Source: Methylotenera sp. (GTDB lineage Bacteria; Pseudomonadota; Gammaproteobacteria; Burkholderiales; Methylophilaceae). From it: 64,000 bases of DNA. Below, one piece after another: positions 18,623 through 26,907 of this stretch. The stretch is from NCBI GenBank assembly GCA_013141495.1, contig JABFQV010000009.1:124001-188000 (forward strand), in the 5' to 3' direction. A program made the translations under genes and the position numbers. The notes beneath the pieces are model-generated. The model searched no databases. It was not told where the DNA came from and saw only the letters and a list, made by a program, of their open reading frames with translations. Numbering within the stretch: position 1 is the stretch's first letter; each line of letters starts with the position of its first letter.

Positions 18623-19030
18623 CTAATAGTTAAGTGAGTCATAAGGTTTGTTTTCACCTATCAACTCTAAGCTAATTTGATTAGGCAAGCAAATAGCGGC
18701 TTGCCCCGCGCGCGTTAGCCAGCCTTGATGTACGCAGTATTGATTATGGCATGGGGATTTTGAAAATCGCGCCTTACCTTGTGCAATACTGATGACTGCG
18801 GTACCGATGGGGCCATGCACGTGTATATCACGTTGCTGGTTTAGGGTGTAGGTGGCGTAAACTTTATCACCGAGTCTAATTTGTACTTTAGTCGCGTGTT
18901 CGCTGGACCATAACGTTTGAAATAAATAGACAATGATGATTACACTGCCTGCCACAATGAGCCAGTCACCAAGCCGCAGCGTTTTAATGGCGTATTTAAG
19001 GTTGTGTGGTAAATTTAACATTTGTATCAA
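18623..19030 (-). CDS. NusG domain II-containing membrane protein (EetA-like)
   Basis: 135-aa protein with one N-terminal transmembrane helix (about residues 22-41, WLIVAGSVIIIVYLFQTL) and an extracytoplasmic NusG domain II. That domain carries the family signature RFSKSPCHNQYCVHQGW with two cysteines, then a third Cys in AAICLPNQISLEL. Despite the name it has no link to transcription; the family pairs with ApbE and Gx-transporter genes. Its start overlaps the end of apbE by 35 bases and the Gx-transporter gene follows after 11 bases, so the three genes form one translational unit. Confidence 0.85.
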   Translation of the reverse strand: MIQMLNLPHNLKYAIKTLRLGDWLIVAGSVIIIVYLFQTLWSSEHATKVQIRLGDKVYATYTLNQQRDIHVHGPIGTAVISIAQGKARFSKSPCHNQYCVHQGWLTRAGQAAICLPNQISLELIGENKPYDSLNY

Positions 19031-20102
19031 GCCAATGTAATTTTTGTGTCATTGCTTTGCTGACGCGTATGTTAGATTTTTGATCAATGACCATCCAATT
19101 TTCAACACCAAATACAGCCGCAGCTTGCGCCTTATTTTCAGCGGCTTCAATAAAAATAGGTTTTGAGGCTACGTCTGAAAGTACGCCTGCATGTGTTTGC
19201 GGTGAAATAAGCACAGTCACGGCTTGTGTATGTTGTACAGGGTAACCGGTACGTGGGTCAATAATATGGCAATAACGCTTACCGCCCAGCGTAAAGTAGC
19301 GCTGGTAATCGCCTGATGTGCCAATTGCCCAGCCATCGGGCAAGTCAAGCGTGGCGATTGCCGCTGGCTGGCGCGGATGCTGGATGCCTACGCGCCAAGG
19401 TTTTTTACCATGTTGACCAAGGGCGATAATATTGCCGCCGATGTTGATGAGCGCATGCTTAACCTGTTGTTTGCGTAAATAATCGGCCGCCATGTCTAAA
19501 GCATAACCTTTAGCGTAGCCGCCTAAATCAAGCTTTACAGACACGTTGTTGCTATAGGCACTATTGTTGTTAATAACGATGTCCGTCATGCTGGGCTTGC
19601 TTTTGACTAAGGCTTTGATTTTATTATCGTCAATATTGACCGCACCAAATTCGTCACGCTGAAAGCCCCAGGTGCTGATTAAATGGCCGATGGCCGGGTT
19701 GAATAAGCCGTGTGATTTAACTGAAAAACTTGTAGCATCCGTGAGCATTTCTGCAAGCTGCGGACTAATGCTCACGGGTGTTTTACCTTGCGAAAAAGCA
19801 TGATTAAGTGCGCCCAGTTCGCTTGGTTGGTTCTCGCTGACTGGTTTCCACGCATGTAGTTGATGATGCAAGCTTTGAAAATCCTGCAAGATATGATTGC
19901 TCAACATACTGGCGCGCGCATCAGGCTCACCGTAAATACTGATATCGACTAAGGTGCCAAATACATAACTTTGGCTATGGTAGAGCGGCTCTTTGTTGTA
20001 GGCGTTTAGCGCAAAAACGGCCATACCTAGCAGGGCAAGCAATAATAAAGTGGCCAGCAAACGTAGCCTCGATGGAGGGTATTGAAATCGAGGGTGTATC
20101 AT
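18996..20102 (-). CDS. apbE: FAD:protein FMN transferase (ApbE)
   Basis: ApbE transfers FMN from FAD to a Thr/Ser of periplasmic flavoproteins such as NqrB/NqrC or RnfG. The 368-aa protein has an N-terminal membrane or signal helix (about residues 17-35), then FGTLVDISIYG, LDLGGYAKGYALD, GTSGDYQRYF and HIIDPRTGYPV. The usual ADALST metal site is altered to LSDVASKPIFI but keeps the Asp. The start is ATG 20102 (GTG 20105 also in frame), overlapping or abutting the gshB stop. Residues about 4-14 are encoded by a palindromic repeat. No FMN-acceptor protein is encoded nearby, so its target is unknown. Confidence 0.93.
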   Translation of the reverse strand: MIHPRFQYPPSRLRLLATLLLLALLGMAVFALNAYNKEPLYHSQSYVFGTLVDISIYGEPDARASMLSNHILQDFQSLHHQLHAWKPVSENQPSELGALNHAFSQGKTPVSISPQLAEMLTDATSFSVKSHGLFNPAIGHLISTWGFQRDEFGAVNIDDNKIKALVKSKPSMTDIVINNNSAYSNNVSVKLDLGGYAKGYALDMAADYLRKQQVKHALINIGGNIIALGQHGKKPWRVGIQHPRQPAAIATLDLPDGWAIGTSGDYQRYFTLGGKRYCHIIDPRTGYPVQHTQAVTVLISPQTHAGVLSDVASKPIFIEAAENKAQAAAVFGVENWMVIDQKSNIRVSKAMTQKLHWLDTNVKFTTQP

Positions 20103-20140
20103 CACTAAACCTTGATTTCGCTGTGCTGCATCAAGGCTAC
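20063..20140. repeat. Inverted pair of 31-bp palindromic repeats across the gshB/apbE junction
   Basis: Copy 1 at 20063-20093 (gtagcctcgatgg... gaaatcgagg) and copy 2, inverted, at 20110-20140 (gtagccttgatgc... gaaatcaagg on the minus strand) share both ends, gtagccYgatg and gaaatcRagg, and differ in the centre. They face each other with a 16-base gap, and both are translated: copy 1 encodes about ApbE residues 4-14 and copy 2 about the last 11 residues of GshB. Related copies lie at 7088-7160 and 22631-22664. The layout is that of a REP doublet. Confidence 0.75.
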
Positions 20141-21112
20141 CGTTGCTACCATTGCCGTGGCACTATCACGCGCTAGTGCAGTTTTTATGTTCGATGCCAG
20201 CGCATCCATAAAAACACCGGCTGGCTTACAATCTGTTTGCGCTGCAATTTCTACCATGCCGGTGGGGCTGGTGACGTTAATTTCGGTTAAATGCTCACCA
20301 ATCACATCAAGACCTACTAAAAATAGCCCTTCTTGTTTGAGTGTTTTACCAACGGTGATAGCTATTTCATGGTCACGTGCGCTGAGTGGTTGTGCAAATC
20401 CCGTGCCGCCGGCGGCCAAATTGCCACGTGTTTCACCCGCGAGTGGAATGCGCGCAAGAGCATAAGGTAGCGGTTCGCCATCAATCACAATAATGCGTTT
20501 ATCACCTTGCAAAATAGCGGGCAGATAACGCTGTGCCATAATGGTGCGTGTGCCATGTTGGGTGATGGTTTCCAGTATCACGCTGATATTAGGGTCGGTT
20601 AGCGTAAGCCTGAAGATGCTACTACCACCCATGCCGTCCAAGGGCTTTACGACGATATCCTGATGCGTATTTAAAAAATCTCGAATTAACGTATTGTTTG
20701 CCGATACTAAAAATTCAGGTGCAAATTGTGGAAAGCGCGTAACAGAGAGTTTTTCATTCCAACTGCGAATAGCAATCGGGTTGTTATAAACCTTTGCACC
20801 TTGGCTCGCGGCAATTTCTAGCAAATAAGTGCTGTATAGATATTCGTTATCAAATGGCGGGTCTTTGCGCATGATAACGGCATCAAAGGCTGCGGGCGAG
20901 TATTCAACCTCGTCGCTTAATGTATAGCATTGTGCCGTAAAACTAAATTTTTTCGCTTTAATTCTGGCTTGATCGCCACGTAAAAATAGATCGTGTTGCA
21001 TGCACACAAACAGCGCATATCCACGCTGGCTCGCCTCGCGCATGATGGCAAGGCTGGTGTCTTTTTCGCTTTTCAGGCTTGCGAGTGGGTCTAGAATAAA
21101 AAGTAGTTTCAT
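20105..21112 (-). CDS. gshB: Glutathione synthetase
   Basis: ATP-grasp enzyme that joins gamma-glutamylcysteine and glycine. The 335-aa protein has MKLLFILDPLASLKSEKDTS at the N-terminus, the MRKDPPFDNEYLYSTYLLE segment, the ATP-grasp VVKPLDGMGGSSIF loop, DKRIIVIDGEPLPYALARIP and the terminal EINVTSPTGMVEI metal site. Compared with E. coli GshB (316 aa) it has about 20 extra C-terminal residues, the last part (VALMQHSEIKV) encoded by a palindromic repeat. It is followed without a gap by apbE; gshA is upstream, separated by 169 repeat-rich bases. Confidence 0.95.
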   Translation of the reverse strand: MKLLFILDPLASLKSEKDTSLAIMREASQRGYALFVCMQHDLFLRGDQARIKAKKFSFTAQCYTLSDEVEYSPAAFDAVIMRKDPPFDNEYLYSTYLLEIAASQGAKVYNNPIAIRSWNEKLSVTRFPQFAPEFLVSANNTLIRDFLNTHQDIVVKPLDGMGGSSIFRLTLTDPNISVILETITQHGTRTIMAQRYLPAILQGDKRIIVIDGEPLPYALARIPLAGETRGNLAAGGTGFAQPLSARDHEIAITVGKTLKQEGLFLVGLDVIGEHLTEINVTSPTGMVEIAAQTDCKPAGVFMDALASNIKTALARDSATAMVATVALMQHSEIKV

Positions 21113-21130
21113 GTGTGTTAGCTTAAAATC

Positions 21131-21240
21131 GCCCTCTCCCCAACCCTTTCCCGTAAACGGGAGAGGGGGTGCTAATGGTGCAAGGACATAAACCCTCGCC
21201 TTTGGGGAGAGGGTGCACGATAGTGCGGGTGAGGGTGTTC
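21131..21240. repeat. CCCTCTCCC-type palindromic repeats between gshA and gshB
   Basis: Unit 1 (21131-21170) contains a hairpin, ccctttccc-gtaaac-gggagaggg. Unit 2 (21191-21240) has ccctcgcctttggggagaggg followed by gggtgagggtg. The left ccctctccccaa of unit 1 also pairs with ttggggagaggg of unit 2, so the pair can fold into one larger structure. They fill most of the 169-bp gap between two genes of one pathway. This is a dispersed repeat type common in proteobacteria (recalled, not searched); a related copy lies inside the FAD oxidoreductase gene at 58534-58570. Confidence 0.75.
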
Positions 21241-21281
21241 TTGATTTTCATTTTGTCTTAAAAAGTATTTACGCATAATCA

Positions 21282-22592
21282 CTATTGATTCAGCGGGTCT
21301 TGCTCCTGCAACTCAATTGCCGCCGCCAACAAAGCCAAACGTGCGACTACGCCGTAAGCGTAAAAACGATTAGGTGTTGCATCGGGCGCACCCGCACAAT
21401 CAGGCAGCGTGCAGGGTTTTTCAAAGGCCAGCGGTACAAAATGTGAGCCAGGCGCGTTTAAGTTTTCATCAATGGCACGCCCTGTGTGCACTCGGTAAAA
21501 ACCGCCGATCACAAAATGATCCATCATATACACCACCGGCTCGGCAACCGCTTCGTTAATGCTCTCAAAGGTGTAAACGCCTTCTTGAATAATCACTTCA
21601 GTGACTTCCAGCCCTTCTTTTACTACCGACATTTTATTGCGAGTTTTACGGTTTAAGCCGCGAACATCGTCGGGTGATTTTACCGTCATGATGCCCATGC
21701 CATAAGTACCGGCGTTGGCCTTAACAATCAAAAATGGCGCTTGTGTCACGCCATATTGCGCGTATTTGATTTTTATTTTTTCCAGTAACTGTTCAACTTT
21801 GGTGGCAAGACAATCTTCACCAGCACGCGCATTAAAATCAATGTCACCACAGGTGTCAAAATAGGGGTTGATTAGCCATTCATCAATGCCTAACAAGGCT
21901 GAAAAATCAGCCGCTACTCGGTTATAGGCCGCAAAATGTTGTGATTTCCGGCGTGTACTCCAACCGGCGTAGAGTGGCGGGATTAAATCCTGTTCCAGAT
22001 TTTTGAGGACCTCTGGAATGCCGCCAGACAAATCATTATTGAGCAAAATGGCGCAGCTATCGAATTCTTTTAGCGACAGTTCGCTTGACTCAAAACTTGG
22101 TAATTTAATGCGGTTACCAACGCGCACCACAGGTTCTAGCAATAAATACTGGCCATCGTGCGTTTCAAGTTTAGTTGGCGTGGTAATTTCAGGTGAAATG
22201 GAACCTATTCTGACATCCATCCCTGCTTGCTTCAATATGTTGGCAAGTTCAAGCACGTTGCGTAAATAATAGGTATTACGTGTATGGTTTTCAGGAATGA
22301 TCAGCAGCCGGTGCGCTTCAGGGCATATTTTTTCTATCGCGACCATTGCCGCCTGCACACTCAAGTGCAAAAAATCGGGGTTGAGATTATTAAAGCCAGC
22401 TGGGAATAAATTAGTATCCACAGGCGCTAACTTAAAGCCCGCATTGCGCAAATCAACCGAAGCGTAAAAGGGCGCGGCGTACTCTAGCCATTGGGTGCGA
22501 AACCAATGCTCAATATTTGGCATGGCATCCAGCATGCTTTTTTCTAAATCCAGCAACGGGCCATTGAGAGCGGTGGTTAAATGCGGAACCAT
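21282..22592 (-). CDS. gshA: Glutamate-cysteine ligase, proteobacterial GshA type
   Basis: First enzyme of glutathione synthesis. The 436-aa protein belongs to the GshA class of thiobacilli and related betaproteobacteria, which is unrelated in sequence to E. coli GshA. Recognisable segments are KLAPVDTNLFPAGFNNL, NHTRNTYYLRNV, LLNNDLSGGIPEVL, INPYFDTCGDIDFNARAGED and the ATP-site-like LIVKANAGTYGMGIMTV. It lies directly upstream of gshB on the same strand, the usual pairing. Confidence 0.93.
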   Translation of the reverse strand: MVPHLTTALNGPLLDLEKSMLDAMPNIEHWFRTQWLEYAAPFYASVDLRNAGFKLAPVDTNLFPAGFNNLNPDFLHLSVQAAMVAIEKICPEAHRLLIIPENHTRNTYYLRNVLELANILKQAGMDVRIGSISPEITTPTKLETHDGQYLLLEPVVRVGNRIKLPSFESSELSLKEFDSCAILLNNDLSGGIPEVLKNLEQDLIPPLYAGWSTRRKSQHFAAYNRVAADFSALLGIDEWLINPYFDTCGDIDFNARAGEDCLATKVEQLLEKIKIKYAQYGVTQAPFLIVKANAGTYGMGIMTVKSPDDVRGLNRKTRNKMSVVKEGLEVTEVIIQEGVYTFESINEAVAEPVVYMMDHFVIGGFYRVHTGRAIDENLNAPGSHFVPLAFEKPCTLPDCAGAPDATPNRFYAYGVVARLALLAAAIELQEQDPLNQ

Positions 22593-22625
22593 AATCTACC
22601 TTTAATAATTAAGCTTTTTGTAGGC

Positions 22626-22669
22626 GCTTTGTAACCTCGATGGAACGAAGTTAAGTGAGGTTACAAAGC
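22626..22669. repeat. Palindromic repeat/hairpin over the lipA stop codon
   Basis: A perfect 13-bp stem (gctttgtaacctc at 22626-22638 with its complement at 22657-22669) encloses gatggaacgaagttaagt. The core gtaacctcgatgg... belongs to the same family as the repeats at 20063-20140. Position 22669 is also the last base of the lipA stop codon on the minus strand, so the hairpin forms exactly at the end of lipA and before gshA. It may terminate or stabilise the lipA transcript. Confidence 0.7.
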
Positions 22670-23634
22670 TACACGACTTGATGCGCTTGTGCGTCAGCGT
22701 GATAACTACTTCTTACCATGGGGCCGCTGGCGGTATTATTAAAGCCCATAGCATCGGCTTTTTGTTTTAATGTTTCAAAAATCTGAGGCTCAACGTAACG
22801 CATCACAGGGTGATGATGAATACTGGGCTGTAAATACTGTCCTAATGTGAGCATGCTTACGTTGTGCGCGCGTAAATCTTGCATCACGGCTAAAATTTCG
22901 TCATCTGTTTCACCAAGCCCCAGCATTAAGCCTGATTTTGTGGGGATGTACGGATAAATCTCGTTAAATGCCTTGAGTAAATTGAGCGAATTTTGATAAT
23001 CAGAGCCGGGTCTTGCTTGTTTATAAAGTCGTGGAATCGTCTCTAGATTATGATTCATGACATCTGGCGGTGCCTTGCTCAAAATCTGCATGGCAATATC
23101 GAGGCGACCACGGAAATCCGGCACTAGAATTTCTATTTTGATATTAGGAGACTTTGCCCGCACGGCAGCAATGCAATCTACAAAGTGCTGTGCGCCACCA
23201 TCGAGTAAATCATCACGATCTACACTGGTAATCACCACGTATTTAAGTTGCATTTGCGCAATGGTGCGAGCTAGGTTTTCTGGCTCATTAACATCAGGTG
23301 GTAGCGGCTTGCCATGGGCTACATCGCAGAACGGGCAGCGGCGCGTACAAATGTCACCCAAAATCATAAACGTGGCAGTGCCGTTGCTAAAACACTCGCC
23401 AATGTTGGGGCAACTGGCTTCTTCACACACGGTATGCAGATTATTGTCACGCAACACACGTTTTATTTCTTGATAACGGGCGCCGTCGGGCGCTTTCATG
23501 CGGATCCATTCTGGTTTGCGTTGAATCGGCTGTGGAATGATTTTGATTGGAATCCGCGAAGTTTTTGCCGCGTCAATTTCTTTTACTCCAGCAATTTTTG
23601 GGCTGGCAACTTTAGTGGGGATAGCGTTTGTCAT
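22669..23634 (-). CDS. lipA: Lipoyl synthase
   Basis: Radical-SAM enzyme that inserts two sulfur atoms into octanoyl groups on lipoyl domains. In the 321-aa protein the auxiliary cluster cysteines are Cys70, Cys75 and Cys81 ([12 protein letters not shown]) and the radical-SAM cysteines are Cys96, Cys100 and Cys103 (CTRRCPFC). The C-terminal RSSYHAD supplies the serine that ligates the auxiliary cluster. It follows lipB, with a hairpin in between. The N-terminus is about 30 residues longer than the conserved core, as in other betaproteobacteria. Confidence 0.97.
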   Translation of the reverse strand: MTNAIPTKVASPKIAGVKEIDAAKTSRIPIKIIPQPIQRKPEWIRMKAPDGARYQEIKRVLRDNNLHTVCEEASCPNIGECFSNGTATFMILGDICTRRCPFCDVAHGKPLPPDVNEPENLARTIAQMQLKYVVITSVDRDDLLDGGAQHFVDCIAAVRAKSPNIKIEILVPDFRGRLDIAMQILSKAPPDVMNHNLETIPRLYKQARPGSDYQNSLNLLKAFNEIYPYIPTKSGLMLGLGETDDEILAVMQDLRAHNVSMLTLGQYLQPSIHHHPVMRYVEPQIFETLKQKADAMGFNNTASGPMVRSSYHADAQAHQVV

Positions 23635-23675
23635 GCTTGTTTCCGTATCATGAGCAATGACTCATGCATGTGTTT

Positions 23676-23710
23676 AGGGAGCCTCAAAACCATATTTTAT
23701 GAGGTTCCCT
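23676..23710. other. Hairpin at the lipB/lipA junction
   Basis: Arms agggagcctca (23676-23686) and tgaggttccct (23700-23710) pair over 11 bp with one G-U type mismatch. The structure overlaps the end of the lipB reading frame, whose stop is at 23697-23699, and precedes lipA by 42 bases. It could be an attenuator or processing site within the lipB-lipA transcript. No T-run follows on the minus strand, so a simple terminator is unlikely. Confidence 0.5.
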
Positions 23711-24332
23711 CTAATTTAGCGGTGAGTTTCTGCACTAACAACTCACCTAATGTTTGTGTATTTGCCATAATGCCTAAATCTTTAGTTTGCATGACCTTCA
23801 AACCCGCGTAGCCACATGGGTCTATCGCCTCAAACGGAGTTAAATCCATCTCAACATTAAGACTTAGTCCATGATAACAGCAATTATTTTTGATGCGTAA
23901 GCCAAGTGATGCGATTTTGGCAATTTGAGTATCTTTAAGTTGTACATAAACGCCAGGTGCCTCTTTTTGTGACGTGGCACTTACACCGTAATCCGCCAAT
24001 AACTCTATCACCGTATTTTCGAGCAAGCTAACCAGGCTACGGATATTGAGCTTGCGTCGCGTTAAATCCAGCAGCACATAAATAACAACCTGCCCTGGAC
24101 CGTGGTAAGTGATTTTTCCACCACGATCTGTATTGATAACGGCGATATCATCACGCGCAGGCTGACGCACATTTTTACGGTTAAGGCCTAATGTATAGAT
24201 TGGAGGATGCTCGGTTAGCCAGACTTCATCTGGGGTGCTGCCAGTGCGCGCGGCAGTAAACGTTTGCATGGCAAGGCTGATGGCTTCAAATTCTGTAACC
24301 CCCAAGCGCCGTATTATTAAAGATTGCTGCAT
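23697..24332 (-). CDS. lipB: Octanoyl-ACP:protein N-octanoyltransferase
   Basis: Transfers octanoate from ACP to lipoyl domains, giving the substrate of LipA. The 211-aa protein has the motif [12 protein letters not shown] (residues 70-81), the catalytic Lys139 (KIASLGLR) and the catalytic Cys173 (DPCGYAGLK), and the conserved HGLSLNV. It lies 13 bases downstream of the YbeD-like gene and is followed by lipA on the same strand. Confidence 0.96.
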   Translation of the reverse strand: MQQSLIIRRLGVTEFEAISLAMQTFTAARTGSTPDEVWLTEHPPIYTLGLNRKNVRQPARDDIAVINTDRGGKITYHGPGQVVIYVLLDLTRRKLNIRSLVSLLENTVIELLADYGVSATSQKEAPGVYVQLKDTQIAKIASLGLRIKNNCCYHGLSLNVEMDLTPFEAIDPCGYAGLKVMQTKDLGIMANTQTLGELLVQKLTAKLEGTS

Positions 24333-24345
24333 GACGCGCTAATAA

Positions 24346-24627
24346 TTAGAGTGCAAATTTTACCAGTGGGTGCGCACTCAATAAGCGGTAAATGTCATCT
24401 AATTGCGCTTGAGAGGTCACGTGTACCGTGCAGGTAAGGCTAATATATTTACCTGCAGAACTGGCGCGCATTTCTACTTGCTCTGCACTAAATGTGGGCG
24501 AAACCGTTTGAATGACGGCAATAATCGTGGCAGAAAATGACGCTTGAGTTTCCCCCATGACCTTAATAGCAAAGTCACATGGAAAATCAATTAAAGGTGG
24601 TGCGGTGTGTGGCTCTATATTAGTCAT
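24346..24627 (-). CDS. ybeD: DUF493 (YbeD-like) protein
   Basis: 93-aa protein with an ACT-like ferredoxin fold in E. coli YbeD. The sequence shows LIDFPCDFAIKVMGETQASF, SSAGKYISLTCTVHVTSQAQLDDIY and the C-terminal LLSAHPLVKFAL, all typical of DUF493. Its molecular role is unproven; the conserved place between the PBP5 gene and lipB, seen here too, suggests a link with lipoate or cell-wall functions. Confidence 0.88.
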   Translation of the reverse strand: MTNIEPHTAPPLIDFPCDFAIKVMGETQASFSATIIAVIQTVSPTFSAEQVEMRASSAGKYISLTCTVHVTSQAQLDDIYRLLSAHPLVKFAL

Positions 24628-24668
24628 GAGTGTTCACCATCATTTTTTAAAAAGCATTGGTCCACGAA

Positions 24669-24700
24669 ACATACCAAAAGCGTGCTTACTTTTGGTATGT
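24669..24700 (-). terminator. Hairpin after the PBP5-type carboxypeptidase gene
   Basis: A perfect 12-bp stem (acataccaaaag at 24669-24680 with cttttggtatgt at 24689-24700) has an 8-base loop. It lies 15 bases beyond the carboxypeptidase stop and before ybeD on the minus strand. The 3' side on that strand is only weakly T-rich (gtttcg), so termination would be partial. That suits read-through into ybeD-lipB. Confidence 0.6.
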
Positions 24701-24714
24701 GTGGGCAAAATAGT

Positions 24715-25896
24715 TTATTGAAAAAGAAGTTTAATAGAATCCCATGCACGTCCAAAGATGCCCGCAGTACTAATAGTCTTTGCTGCAACCAGCGCACGCT
24801 CATCAATGATTTTGCCATTGAGGGTAAATTTAACGTTGCCAATCACCTGCCCTTTTTTAATGGGGGCAATCAGCGGCTGCGTACTTGAGACCACTGCTTT
24901 AACATTGGCATATTCACCTTTGGGTAGCGTGAGATATAAATCGCTAGCAACCGTTGACGCAACTTGATTTTCGCTACCCTTCCACACTTTAAGCTGACTG
25001 ATACTTTGCCCTTGCTTGTAAACTAAATTGGAGTCGAAAAACTGGAATCCGTAATTGAGCAGCTTTTGGCTTTCAGTTGCGCGCGCAGCGTCATTAGGTG
25101 CGCCTAAAACTACAGCAATACGACGTGTGCTGTCGCGTTTGGCAGAAGAAATCAGGCAATAGCCTGCAGATTTTGTGTGACCTGTTTTCATGCCATCAAC
25201 GAAAGGATCTAGCCACAGCAAGCGATTGCGATTAGGCTGTTTGATGCTGTTGTAGGTATATTCTTTAACCGAATATAAGCGCTTATATTCTTCAGGAAAA
25301 TCATGAATCAACGCGGTAGCCAAAGTCGATAGATCCTCGGCAGTCGTATAATGCTCCACATCTGGCAGGCCAGTAGCGTTCATATAATGCGTATTTTTCA
25401 TGCCTAAGCGTTGTGCTTCTTTATTCATCATGCCGGCAAATAGCGCCTCAGTACTTGCAATGCCTTCGGCCAAGGTGATAGAGGCATCATTGCCCGAGGC
25501 AATAATCATACCGTGCAAAAGCTCATCTACCGTGACTGGTTTGTTAGGCTCGATAAACATTCTAGAACCTTCAGCTTTCCATGCAGCTTCGCTCACAGGT
25601 AATGTTTGATTAAGCGCCAAGTGCCCGTTTTTAACGGCCTTAAAGCTTAAATAAGCCGTCATTATTTTGGTTAACGAGGCTGGCTCAACACGCATGCTGC
25701 CATTTTGGGTAGCAATAACATGCCCGCTATTAAAATCTTTAAGTAGGTACGCTTTGACTGCCAAATCTGGTGGTGGTGCAATTTGCGTAGCATTGGCATG
25801 CGCAATCTGGCTAAAAAGTAAAGAAACGGCTAGCGTGCTTGCAGCAACACCGCTGATAAAAGAGTTCAGATATAGGGGTTTAATAATAGTTTGCAT
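24715..25896 (-). CDS. dacA: D-alanyl-D-alanine carboxypeptidase (PBP5/6 type)
   Basis: Periplasmic penicillin-binding protein that trims pentapeptide side chains. The 393-aa protein has a signal peptide (about residues 1-36), the active-site SLTK motif (Ser74, Lys77), SGN (134-136) and KTG (237-239), then the PBP5 C-terminal domain and an amphipathic helix (AWDSIKLLF) for membrane association. It sits in the cell-elongation block after rlpA, 18 bases away. The symbol dacC would be equally acceptable. Confidence 0.95.
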   Translation of the reverse strand: MQTIIKPLYLNSFISGVAASTLAVSLLFSQIAHANATQIAPPPDLAVKAYLLKDFNSGHVIATQNGSMRVEPASLTKIMTAYLSFKAVKNGHLALNQTLPVSEAAWKAEGSRMFIEPNKPVTVDELLHGMIIASGNDASITLAEGIASTEALFAGMMNKEAQRLGMKNTHYMNATGLPDVEHYTTAEDLSTLATALIHDFPEEYKRLYSVKEYTYNSIKQPNRNRLLWLDPFVDGMKTGHTKSAGYCLISSAKRDSTRRIAVVLGAPNDAARATESQKLLNYGFQFFDSNLVYKQGQSISQLKVWKGSENQVASTVASDLYLTLPKGEYANVKAVVSSTQPLIAPIKKGQVIGNVKFTLNGKIIDERALVAAKTISTAGIFGRAWDSIKLLFQ

Positions 25897-25914
25897 GGAA
25901 TCTTATATAAGTAA

Positions 25915-26883
25915 TTACTGATTGGTAACGATTGCGGAAATGTTTAATTGTTTACGCACTTTGCCGGCAGAAGTATCTGCCTCTTTTCTGGTATCAAAAG
26001 GACCTATTTTGACACGGTACAAGCCATTATTATACACGTTAGCAACCGCGGCATTGCCGCCAATATCTAGGCCCATAATTTTCTTTTGCAACAATTCACC
26101 ATTGCCCTCATTTTTAAAAGCGCCAACTTGCACATAATAACTAGCTGACTTTGCATCTAGCCTATTGTTGGCAACTACTTGATCTGCGCCGTTGCTATTG
26201 GCGGTCGCGGGCGTGATGGTTGAGGATTTTTCAGCGGACAAAGAACTGGTTACGGCGTTGTTCGCTACCTCTATATTGCGATTGCCAATGTTGTTACGCA
26301 TCGCTTCAGCGCTGGTATCAATCGCTTCTACTTTTACCAAACCGCTACCTTGCGTAATAAGACGCAGCTGATACGCGGCAGCATAAGATAAGTCTATCAA
26401 GCGCTCATGCTTAAAGGGGCCGCGATCATTGATGCGCACTATTACAGATTTTCCGTTTTCAGGATTGGTCACTTTGACATAGCTGGGGATAGGTAGCGTG
26501 GTGTGTGCGCCTGTCATGGCATACATATCATAAACTTCACCACTGGATGTTTTTTGGCCGTGGTAGCGTTTACCATACCATGAAGCCATACCTTGCTTTA
26601 CATAAGGTGCGTAGCTTGTCATCGGGGTGTATTTTTGACCTAAAGCAGAATACGGTCTATTGGCACGTGTGAGCGATTTTTCTGTTTTAAGTGTTGCCCC
26701 AGGAATAAGATCAATATCTGCAGGCGCATTGTCGCCCGGGCCATCATCTAAATAATAACCGCCTTTTGTTACGCTAGCTTGTGTATTTGGTGCGGGGCTA
26801 TTTTGCTTTTGCATCGGCTTTCCACCACATGCAACCAAAAGCGTGATACATACGATGACAAGGCCTTGCTGAAAATGAATCAT
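25915..26883 (-). CDS. rlpA: Septal ring lytic transglycosylase RlpA
   Basis: Outer-membrane lipoprotein of 322 aa that cleaves naked glycan strands. The lipobox LLVAC has Cys19. The double-psi beta-barrel domain reads MASWYGKRYHGQKTSSGE, VRINDRGPF and LIDLSYAAA. A C-terminal SPOR domain (about residues 243-320, YYVQVGAFKNEGNGELL) binds denuded peptidoglycan at the septum. It lies between rodA and the carboxypeptidase gene, the usual place in proteobacteria. mltB is not present between them. Confidence 0.95.
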   Translation of the reverse strand: MIHFQQGLVIVCITLLVACGGKPMQKQNSPAPNTQASVTKGGYYLDDGPGDNAPADIDLIPGATLKTEKSLTRANRPYSALGQKYTPMTSYAPYVKQGMASWYGKRYHGQKTSSGEVYDMYAMTGAHTTLPIPSYVKVTNPENGKSVIVRINDRGPFKHERLIDLSYAAAYQLRLITQGSGLVKVEAIDTSAEAMRNNIGNRNIEVANNAVTSSLSAEKSSTITPATANSNGADQVVANNRLDAKSASYYVQVGAFKNEGNGELLQKKIMGLDIGGNAAVANVYNNGLYRVKIGPFDTRKEADTSAGKVRKQLNISAIVTNQ

Positions 26884-26907
26884 TTAGTAACCTCCATTTA
26901 AGTTGGG

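Noticed and set aside
23314-23811. 165-codon plus-strand reading frame across lipA/lipB
   Set aside because: It lies antisense to two clear genes, shows no known domain and has no plausible RBS.
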